Source: Alphaproteobacteria bacterium (lineage in GTDB: Bacteria; Pseudomonadota; Alphaproteobacteria; UBA2136; UBA6156). From it: a stretch of 6,320 bases of DNA. The notes below the pieces were generated by a model. It made no database searches. It saw only the letters and a list, made by a program, of their open reading frames with translations, and was not told the DNA's origin. The stretch spans positions 1 through 6,320 of the forward strand of contig JAIXXE010000047.1 in NCBI GenBank assembly GCA_027490875.1, read 5' to 3'. Shown in pieces: positions 1 to 5,424 of the stretch (its first letter is position 1; each line of letters starts with the position of its first letter). The translations under genes and the position numbers were made by a program.

Positions 1-1196
1 AAAGGGTGCTGTTCGGGTGCAGCATCACACGCGTCGTTGGCAGGGCGTGACTGGTCATCGTTAACGTCAGGCCCCTCACCCTTCAGCAACTTAAGCGGTG
101 GTGCCTGAAAGGCTAACGCAGCCTGTGTTGCCACCGCCTTGGTTACAGCCGCCGCAGGATTCAGCCGACTGGCATGAACAGGTTGCCAACTGTGGGCACC
201 CAAGGCCTGCCGCACACCCCCCAACACCAAGCTGAATACGGCTTCGGGTTGGGCCAACCGCACCTCGGTTTTGGCAGGATGCACATTCACATCCACATCT
301 TCAAAGGGGAGCGAGAGAAACAGCACCCCAAGCGGATGCCGGCCGGGTGGCAGACGGTCGGTATAGGCCTGCCGCAGGGCCTGCAGCAGCGCGCGTTCCT
401 TCACCGGCCGCCCGTTGATGAACATCCACTGCTTGGCCATGCTACCGGCATGCAGCGTGGCCGGGCCAGTCAGGCCTTGCAACGTACCCGAGTTGTTGTG
501 CGACTGCACCGGTAAGGCTTGGGCCGCAAACCCTTCGCCCAGCACCACACCCGCGCGTTGGCGCAACCCCTGCAACCAAGCTTCCGCACTGCCAATCTGG
601 GCGGCAGGAACATCCCACGTCGTCACGCCGTCGGCCACCACCTTCAGGCTTACCTGCGGCTGGGCCAACAGCAGGGCCTTCAACACCGCTTCCAGCGCCA
701 AGCTTTCGGCCCGCACGCTCTTTAAAAACTTACGGCGGGCGGGAGTGGCATAAAACAGGTCGGCAATCTCCACGCGGGTCCCGTTGGGGTGTGCGGCGGG
801 GCGCAGTTCGCCCTGGGCCGTTACCTGCCAAGCCTCGGGTTGCTCGGCCGTTTTGCTGGTAAGCGTCAGGCGACTGACCGAAGCCAAGCTCGGCAACGCT
901 TCCCCCCGAAACCCAAAGGTACGGATGCCAAATAGGTCGGCTGCCGTGTGCAGCTTGCTGGTGGCATGGCGGGCCAGCGCCAAGGGCAGTTGGTCGGGCC
1001 GCATACCGTGGCCGTTATCGGTCAGTACTAACCGTGTTAGACCAGCGTCATCCAGCTGCAAATGCAGCGCCGTGGCGCCAGCATCGAGCGCATTTTCCAA
1101 CAGTTCCTTCAGCACACTGGCGGGTCGTTCCACCACTTCGCCCGCGGCAATCTGGTTCGCCAGGGTCGTTGGCAGTGGCCGGATTTCGGGCAGCAT
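1..1196 (-). CDS. mutL: DNA mismatch repair protein MutL, N-terminal 398 residues (3' end outside window)
   Basis: MutL is the GHKL-family ATPase that links MutS mismatch recognition to downstream strand nicking and excision. The visible part is the ATPase half plus the start of the linker. Seen: motif I NQIAAGEVVERPAS (residues 14-27) followed by KELLENALDAG, with the expected catalytic Glu31 and Mg-binding Asn35; motif II DNGHGM (60-65); ATSKL (78-82); FGFRGEAL (94-101); the GT...LFYATPARRKFLK block (139-159); and DVNVHPAKTEV (302-312) with the ATP-contacting Lys309. After about residue 336 the sequence turns Ala/Pro/Gln-rich, typical of the MutL linker. The C-terminal dimerisation domain lies off the left edge, so whether it has the endonuclease motif cannot be judged. 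The ATG at 1196 is the only common start codon after an in-frame stop, which is itself the ftsY stop. The 13-base gap to ftsY and the lack of a clear Shine-Dalgarno suggest translational coupling. The frame is open to the window edge. Confidence 0.96.
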   Translation of the reverse strand, partial: MLPEIRPLPTTLANQIAAGEVVERPASVLKELLENALDAGATALHLQLDDAGLTRLVLTDNGHGMRPDQLPLALARHATSKLHTAADLFGIRTFGFRGEALPSLASVSRLTLTSKTAEQPEAWQVTAQGELRPAAHPNGTRVEIADLFYATPARRKFLKSVRAESLALEAVLKALLLAQPQVSLKVVADGVTTWDVPAAQIGSAEAWLQGLRQRAGVVLGEGFAAQALPVQSHNNSGTLQGLTGPATLHAGSMAKQWMFINGRPVKERALLQALRQAYTDRLPPGRHPLGVLFLSLPFEDVDVNVHPAKTEVRLAQPEAVFSLVLGGVRQALGAHSWQPVHASRLNPAAAVTKAVATQAALAFQAPPLKLLKGEGPDVNDDQSRPANDACDAAPEQHP

Positions 1197-1209
1197 GGCG
1201 CGCGTGGGG

Positions 1210-2157
1210 CTACTCGGGTAGCCCAGCTAAACCACGGGCAAAGGCGGTCGCATCAAAGGGCCCGATATCGTCAAGCGATTCGCCAAACCCCACATAATGC
1301 ACGGGCAACGGGTTAGGCTGCTGGCCAAGCGCCACCAAAAACCCGGCCTTGCCGCTGCTATCAAGTTTGGTCACCACCAAACCTGTCAGGCCGATTTGTT
1401 TATCAAACTCTGCCACCTGCGGCAGTGTGGCCTGGCCCAACATGCCATCCAGCACTAGCCAACGGTGATGCGGCGCGGCAGGCAATAGCTTTTGTACCAC
1501 CCGCATCACTTTGGGTAATTCGGCCAGTAAGTCGCTGCGATTTGGCAACCGCCCGGCGGTATCTATAATAACCACCTCAGCCTGCTGCGCCAAAGCCTGT
1601 TCAACAGCGCGGTAGGCCACACCCGCGCTATCGGCGCCATTGCTGCTGGCCTGCACCAACCTCACCCAACCCTTGCTGCTGGCGGTATCGGCTGCGCGGG
1701 TTGCCCATACGGCCAGCTGCTCGGCGGCGGCGGCCCGAAAGGTATCGGCCGCGGCCACCACCACCCCTTTGCCTGCTGCCGCATATTGGGCGGCCAGTTT
1801 ACCCGCCGTGGTGGTTTTGCCGCTGCCGTTCACACCAGCCAATAAAATGACTGTTGGCCCTGTCCCCGACCACACCAGTGGCTGCTGCAAGGGCTTCAAA
1901 TAGGTGGCCAACAGGGTCGCCAGATGGTCTTTCAAGGCCTGTTCGGTTAAAGGCTCGGGCAGGCCAGCGGCTTCAAGCTCGGGTAAAATTCTATGGGTAC
2001 TTGGTACTCCGCAATCGGCAGCCAGCAACGCGGCTTCCAGGGCATCATAAAGCTCGGGGGTAAGTTTGGCATGCAGGTTAAGGCTTACTTTAACGGCCTG
2101 CGCCACGCCCTGCGCGCTACGCTTTAGCCCTGCGGTAATTTTACTCAGCCACCCCAT
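1210..2157 (-). CDS. ftsY: Signal recognition particle receptor FtsY (minimal NG-domain form)
   Basis: FtsY is the SRP receptor GTPase. It pairs with Ffh at the inner membrane and hands ribosome-nascent chain complexes to the SecYEG translocon. The 315-residue product starts MGWLSKITAGLKRS, a short amphipathic helix, and goes straight into the N domain (to about 90). It lacks the long acidic A domain of E. coli FtsY. G-domain motifs in order: G1 GVNGSGKTT (108-116), G2 DTFRAAAAEQL (138-148), G3 DTAGRLPNRSDL (199-210), DGMLGQ (237-242), G4 TKLD (263-266) and the closing VGFGESLDDIGPFD (289-302). Odd points: a few extra residues (about 155-163, DTASSKG) compared with E. coli as I recall it; SSGKAG after TKLD where GTAKGG is usual; and DGMLGQ where DASTGQ is usual. 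The gene starts 6 bases after the upstream hypothetical gene and ends 13 bases before mutL. No strong Shine-Dalgarno precedes the ATG. TKLD rather than TRLDGDARGG, and the missing M domain, separate it from Ffh. Confidence 0.96.
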   Translation of the reverse strand: MGWLSKITAGLKRSAQGVAQAVKVSLNLHAKLTPELYDALEAALLAADCGVPSTHRILPELEAAGLPEPLTEQALKDHLATLLATYLKPLQQPLVWSGTGPTVILLAGVNGSGKTTTAGKLAAQYAAAGKGVVVAAADTFRAAAAEQLAVWATRAADTASSKGWVRLVQASSNGADSAGVAYRAVEQALAQQAEVVIIDTAGRLPNRSDLLAELPKVMRVVQKLLPAAPHHRWLVLDGMLGQATLPQVAEFDKQIGLTGLVVTKLDSSGKAGFLVALGQQPNPLPVHYVGFGESLDDIGPFDATAFARGLAGLPE

Positions 2158-2163
2158 AGGGTG

Positions 2164-3033
2164 CTATGTAGCAGGAATATAGGTGGGCCGCAAATCCTGC
2201 CACGTTTGCATGGCTTCGGCCCGCGCGAGCCGCGCCGCAGCTTCGGCGGCGATGGCAGCATTCACTGGCGCGTGCAGCCACAGGCCAACCCACGGGAAGA
2301 CAAACACAAACGCGTAGGCATAATGGCGGTAACGACAAGCACTGTAAAACGCCCAGCCAAACACCAACCAGCCCAACAGTTCCAACGCCGCTGCGCCGTA
2401 CTTACCTAAGCTAGCCTGCCCTAACCCCGGCACCATACTTAACCCCACCGCCAGATTATACTGGGTTGTGGCTACAGCAGCCTGTTCATCCAATCGCTGT
2501 TGCAGCTGGGTGGCCTCGGGCAGCCCCCAAGCCTGCCGAATCTGCCCCGTATGAGCCTGCCGCCAAACATCGGCCCAACGGGCTGTCACACTGCCCTTGG
2601 TGGTGGGGAAGCGTGTTTGTAAGTCCGTCAGCGCTTGGGTGGTAGAAACCTCTGCCACCAGCTGCGCCAGCAATATATTTTCCGGTACATCGTAAGTGGG
2701 GTTTTGTGCCTGCAACACCTGCAGATAATTTTCAGCCGCAAGGGGGGCATCCTGCAGCAGGCTTAAACGCGTTAAGGCTTCCAGCGCCTGCGTCCGCTCG
2801 GCACCGCGGGCATCCAGTTCAATGCGGGCCCATTCCAGAGTTGCAGGAGCAAGCAGCCCCTTGGCCTCCAAAGCCTTGGGCAGCGCCGTATTGGGCAGCT
2901 CTTCTTCTCCGCCCAGCATCGGTAAGGCAACAGCAGGCAAGGTGGGGCCAAGCGTGCCATCCAGTGGCCCCACGCGCGGCAAGGCCACCACCACCGTAGG
3001 CAGCAACACCAGCAAGCACAAAAACCGCATCAT
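2164..3033 (-). CDS. Hypothetical membrane protein with signal sequence and PGLGQ motif
   Basis: I do not recognise a named gene. The 289-residue product has a hydrophobic N-terminal segment, MMRFLCLLVLLPTVVVA (1-17), that reads as a signal peptide or anchor. A Leu/Ala/Gln-rich, probably all-helical region follows (about 45-190). The C-terminal part has two likely membrane segments (about 213-233 and 239-262), introduced by SMVPGLGQASLGKYGAAAL (199-217), and ends in an Ala-rich helix. The Pro-Gly-x-Gly-Gln...Gly pattern followed by hydrophobic helices resembles a loose class of bacterial membrane proteins (DUF5683-like and TPR-associated PGxGQ proteins). This is pattern resemblance only. A start at ATG 3033 or at the adjacent ATG 3030 is equally possible; an AGGG (complement of 3041-3044) seven bases upstream could serve as ribosome binding site. 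The stop lies 6 bases before ftsY, so it probably leads the ftsY-mutL transcript. A role in membrane insertion or envelope upkeep is a guess from its position. Confidence 0.85.
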   Translation of the reverse strand: MMRFLCLLVLLPTVVVALPRVGPLDGTLGPTLPAVALPMLGGEEELPNTALPKALEAKGLLAPATLEWARIELDARGAERTQALEALTRLSLLQDAPLAAENYLQVLQAQNPTYDVPENILLAQLVAEVSTTQALTDLQTRFPTTKGSVTARWADVWRQAHTGQIRQAWGLPEATQLQQRLDEQAAVATTQYNLAVGLSMVPGLGQASLGKYGAAALELLGWLVFGWAFYSACRYRHYAYAFVFVFPWVGLWLHAPVNAAIAAEAAARLARAEAMQTWQDLRPTYIPAT

Positions 3034-3095
3034 GAGTGAACCCTACCCGAAACCCTTGCTTGCCGCCAAGCAACCAATTTGCTACAGAGTGTTGC
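3034..3095. promoter_or_regulatory. Divergent spacer between ffh and the hypothetical-ftsY-mutL run
   Basis: This 62-base spacer is the only place where the two divergent transcription units face each other, so it should hold at least part of both promoters unless they lie inside the neighbouring coding regions. I see no convincing -35/-10 pair on either strand. For ffh, AGAG at 3086-3089 is a weak Shine-Dalgarno six bases before the ATG at 3096. For the minus-strand gene, the complement of 3041-3044 (AGGG) is a better one. The spacer also contains a perfect inverted repeat, listed separately. Confidence 0.5.
3056..3073. repeat. Perfect 7-bp inverted repeat with 4-base loop in the divergent spacer
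   Basis: TTGCTTG (3056-3062), loop CCGC, CAAGCAA (3067-3073) form a perfect stem. It sits 22 bases before the ffh start and 22 bases before the start of the divergent gene, so it is centred in the spacer. It could be an operator for a dimeric regulator or an mRNA leader hairpin. No T-run follows on either strand, which argues against an intrinsic terminator. It lies outside coding sequence, so codon constraints do not explain it, but a 7-bp stem can arise by chance. Confidence 0.5.
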
Positions 3096-4442
3096 ATGTT
3101 GGAGTTCCTGCAAGACAAGCTAAGCAACGCCCTGAGTTCGCTGCGCGGCAAAGGCGTGCTGACCGAAGCCGACGTAGAAGCCGCCCTGCGCGAGCTGCGC
3201 GTGGCGCTGCTGGAGGCCGATGTAGCCCTCCCCGCCATCAAACAGCTGCTCGGTAACGTCAAAGCCAAAGCCATTGGCGATGCCACCTTGAAGGGCATCA
3301 ACCCCGGCCAGCAGGTGGTGAAGATTGTTTACGACGAATTGGTTGCCTTACTGGGCGAGGAAACGCCCCTCGAGCTACGCAGCCCCCAACCCGCCGTGTT
3401 GCTGCTGTGCGGCCTGCAAGGCGGCGGGAAGACCACCAGTGCGGGCAAACTTGCCAAGTGGCTGCAGGAAAAACAGAGCAAGCGCGTGCTGCTGGCCAGC
3501 CTGGATGTCTACCGCCCCGCCGCGATTGAACAGCTGCAACAGTTGGCCGAACGGGTTGGTTGCGGGGTGCTGAATCATGCCAGTACCAATCCCCTCACCC
3601 GCGCCAAGGCCGCCCTGCAGGAAGCCAAGGGCTACGACGTGCTGATTCTCGACACTGCCGGACGTACCGTGCTGGACGACGCGCTGATGACCGAACTTCA
3701 AGCCATTCATAAACTGGCCAAACCCACTGCAACCCTGCTGGTGGCCGACGCCCAAACTGGCCAAGCCGCCGTACCCGTGGCCGAAGCCTTTAAAGCCGCC
3801 GTGCCGCTGACGGGCCTGATATTGACACGCCTTGATGGCGACGCGCGCGGTGGCGCGGTGTTAAGCTTGCGGCACATTACAGGTGTCCCCATCCACTTTG
3901 TTGGGGTGGGCGAAAAGCTGGACCAGCTGGAACCCTTCCGCCCCGCTGGCGTAGCTGGCCGAATTTTAGGCCAAGGCGACGTGGTCGCGCTGGTGGAAAA
4001 GGTACAGGCCGCCACCAACCAGGATGAAGCGGCGGCGCTGGAAAAAAAGTTCCTCAGCGGCGCTGGGCTTAATTTTAACGACCTTAAAAAGCAGCTGCAA
4101 ATGCTTAACCGGCTAGGCGGCTTTGCCTCGATGCTGGATTTAATGCCCGGCATGGGCGCAATGAAAACGCAGCTGCAGGAAAAGCTGGCCGATGGCCAAG
4201 CGGAAAAAACCCTCAAACGCCAGCTGGCCTTGATTGATTCCATGACGCCGCAGGAACGTAAAAACCCAACCCTGCTCAACGGCAAGCGGCGCCTGCGCAT
4301 CGCCAAAGGTGCGGGGCGGGAAGTCAGCGAGCTGAACAAGCTGGTGAAGCAGCTCGATCAACTCAATCAGATGGCTAAGATGATGAAGGGCGCTGGTGGA
4401 TTAGCGGGGATGGCCAAGCTGTTGGGTGGCCAGCGGCGTTAG
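3096..4442 (+). CDS. ffh: Signal recognition particle protein Ffh (SRP54)
   Basis: Ffh binds SRP RNA and the signal sequences of nascent membrane proteins, then docks on FtsY, each activating the other's GTPase. The 448-residue product shows the full N-G-M layout. N domain is 1 to about 95, starting MLEFLQDKLSNALSSLRGKG. G-domain motifs are G1 GLQGGGKTT (106-114), G2 DVYRPAAIEQL (137-147), G3 DTAGR (186-190), DAQTGQ (218-223), G4 TRLDGDARGG (244-253) and VGVGEK (269-274). The M domain runs from about 325, with DLMPGMG (348-354) in the finger-loop region, the SRP RNA-binding helix KRRLRIAKGAG (397-407, where GSG is commoner at the end), and a Met/Gly/Lys-rich tail. ATG 3096 was chosen because it gives the family's usual N-terminus. 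An in-frame GTG at 3036 would add 20 residues with no family likeness and would begin beside the divergent gene's start. The stop overlaps that of the convergent HD gene. Length is normal for the family. Confidence 0.97.
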   Translation: MLEFLQDKLSNALSSLRGKGVLTEADVEAALRELRVALLEADVALPAIKQLLGNVKAKAIGDATLKGINPGQQVVKIVYDELVALLGEETPLELRSPQPAVLLLCGLQGGGKTTSAGKLAKWLQEKQSKRVLLASLDVYRPAAIEQLQQLAERVGCGVLNHASTNPLTRAKAALQEAKGYDVLILDTAGRTVLDDALMTELQAIHKLAKPTATLLVADAQTGQAAVPVAEAFKAAVPLTGLILTRLDGDARGGAVLSLRHITGVPIHFVGVGEKLDQLEPFRPAGVAGRILGQGDVVALVEKVQAATNQDEAAALEKKFLSGAGLNFNDLKKQLQMLNRLGGFASMLDLMPGMGAMKTQLQEKLADGQAEKTLKRQLALIDSMTPQERKNPTLLNGKRRLRIAKGAGREVSELNKLVKQLDQLNQMAKMMKGAGGLAGMAKLLGGQRR

Positions 4443-4456
4443 GCCAACCACCGCTG
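4421..4456. repeat. Inverted repeats spanning the convergent stop codons; possible bidirectional 3'-end hairpin
   Basis: Two overlapping pairings are visible. CAGCGG (4431-4436) pairs perfectly with CCGCTG (4451-4456) around a 14-base loop. Alternatively GTTGGGTGGCC (4421-4431) pairs with GGCCAACCACC (4442-4452) at 9 of 11 positions around a 10-base loop. Both straddle the overlapping stops of ffh and the HD gene, where a shared terminator would be expected. There is no T-run on either strand, so this is not a classical intrinsic terminator. It may block 3' exonucleases, assist Rho, or be chance. Both arms partly code, which limits the inference. Confidence 0.35.
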
Positions 4457-5029
4457 CGGGCGGTTGACGGTATGGTACTCGGCTATCAGCTGCATACGGG
4501 GTTGAACCAACGGCAGCACTTCGGGTAGCAGAATCTTTTGGAAATCTCGGGCAATTTTCCTCTGATTCCCCGCAATCAAATCGACGAGTGGCAGATGGTG
4601 ATACTCCTGAAAATAAATCGCAAAAAATGGCCCAATGTAATGCGACGTGGCATCGGCGGTTGAAATGATTTTGGTTTCAACCAAATAGTCTGGCCCGTGG
4701 GGCTTAAGCGACTCCATTTCCTCATAAATCGTCTGAATTTTGGCGATCTCTGTGGGGCTAAAGCCAAAGGTTGGAAGAGTAGCGCGAATCTGCGCCCGCG
4801 TTGCATCCTCCTCATCATCCCCTTTGTTGGTCAGGATTTTACCCCAGTCGTGCACCCACACCATAGCCAAACAAAGGGTACGATCAGCGGCGGGGTGACG
4901 GTCGCAAAGCTCTTGCACCAGCTGTTCAATAATCACCAAATGATGCTCGACAAACCACGCTGCGTGGATGAACGGCGGTTGATGAGCCAAGGCGCACACA
5001 TGGTCTTTAAGCGCAGCTAAGTCAGCCAT
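4439..5029 (-). CDS. HD-domain protein, predicted metal-dependent phosphohydrolase
   Basis: The 196-residue product has the order of metal ligands expected of the HD superfamily: a His in VEHHLVI (His29/His30), the paired His60-Asp61 in VWVHDWGK, and a late Asp126 in STADATSH. Between them is an acidic stretch, KGDDEEDATRAQ (69-80). It has no signal peptide or membrane segment, so it is probably cytosolic. HD proteins hydrolyse phosphate esters, from nucleotides to (p)ppGpp and cyclic dinucleotides. I see no HD-GYP motif and no RelA/SpoT-type extra domains, so the substrate is open. It starts 8 bases after the MazG-like gene, which points to a shared transcript and possibly to nucleotide metabolism. 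Its stop overlaps that of convergent ffh by four bases (4439-4442). The start at ATG 5029 lacks a strong Shine-Dalgarno, which would fit coupling to the upstream gene. Confidence 0.85.
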   Translation of the reverse strand: MADLAALKDHVCALAHQPPFIHAAWFVEHHLVIIEQLVQELCDRHPAADRTLCLAMVWVHDWGKILTNKGDDEEDATRAQIRATLPTFGFSPTEIAKIQTIYEEMESLKPHGPDYLVETKIISTADATSHYIGPFFAIYFQEYHHLPLVDLIAGNQRKIARDFQKILLPEVLPLVQPRMQLIAEYHTVNRPQRWLA

Positions 5030-5037
5030 TTAAGCGT

Positions 5038-5391
5038 TTACTTCAGCAACTTTTCGTTCTCAACAAACCGCAGGGCATCGCGCTGGCCTTTACGTTCCAT
5101 CGTGGTCAGCAAGGCTGCTTCAAGGTCAATCCCCTTGGTGTTGGCAAGGCAGGCTACGCAGAACATAATATCGGCCAGCTCCGCTGCCAGCTCGGCATTG
5201 GGGTCGGCGGGTTCGGTGCCTTTTTTCCAGTTCTGCTCGCCGTCGGTGCGAATCAGCAGCCGCGCCACTTCCCCAACCTCCTCCATCATCACGCCCAGCT
5301 GGGTTAAAGGGTCGAAGTAGCGCACGCCAATCTGGGTAATCCAGCGGTCAACCGCCGCCTGATAGCCTTGCAGGGTGAGTGGGTCGCGCAT
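5038..5391 (-). CDS. MazG-like nucleotide pyrophosphohydrolase
   Basis: This small all-alpha NTP pyrophosphohydrolase probably splits (d)NTPs to (d)NMP and pyrophosphate, clearing unwanted nucleotides. From ATG 5391 it has 117 residues. Seen: the metal-binding ExxE within MEEVGEVAR (Glu38, Glu41) and ExxD within ELADIMF (Glu71, Asp74), joined by a short polar loop, and ending NEKLLK. One MazG-like domain, with WITQIGVRYF ahead of the first motif, suits the short single-domain MazG-like proteins rather than the two-domain E. coli MazG. The gene symbol is left blank because the precise subfamily is unclear. An in-frame TTG at 5403 would add four residues (MATP). I prefer the ATG, but neither has a clear ribosome binding site. 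It lies 33 bases after the oxidase gene and 8 before the HD gene, so it is probably transcribed with at least the latter. Confidence 0.88.
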   Translation of the reverse strand: MRDPLTLQGYQAAVDRWITQIGVRYFDPLTQLGVMMEEVGEVARLLIRTDGEQNWKKGTEPADPNAELAAELADIMFCVACLANTKGIDLEAALLTTMERKGQRDALRFVENEKLLK

Positions 5392-5424
5392 GGGGGTTGC
5401 CAAGGGTGTGCCCTAAGGGTGCGG

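Noticed and set aside
784..1221. Open frame of 145 codons on the plus strand opposite mutL
   Set aside because: The minus strand carries unmistakable MutL motifs here; the plus-strand product is Ser/Ala/Arg-rich shadow sequence.
3060..3088. TTGCCG - 17 bases - TACAGA as a promoter for ffh
   Set aside because: Only 4 of 6 and 3 of 6 matches to the sigma-70 boxes, and it would start transcription practically at the ATG. Too weak to annotate.
3036..3095. Upstream in-frame GTG start that would lengthen Ffh by 20 residues
   Set aside because: The added residues do not resemble any Ffh N-terminus, and the ATG at 3096 gives the usual family start.
3034..3095. SRP (4.5S) RNA gene next to ffh
   Set aside because: The spacer is only 62 bases, and I see neither the GNRA-capped stem nor the asymmetric loop of SRP RNA.
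3461..4183. 12-base direct repeat GCTGCAGGAAAA (3461-3472 and 4172-4183) inside ffh
   Set aside because: Both copies encode the same Leu-Gln-Glu-Lys helix residues; codon bias explains it.
3707..4339. Long open frame of 210 codons on the strand opposite ffh
   Set aside because: Low-complexity Ser/Arg/Pro-rich product with no family likeness; a shadow of the GC-rich ffh codons.
5402..5421. Short repeats and a small palindrome (AAGGGTG twice, CCCT-A-AGGG) between the coxA stop and the MazG-like gene as a terminator
   Set aside because: Stems are four base pairs with one- or four-base loops and no T-run; not a believable terminator.
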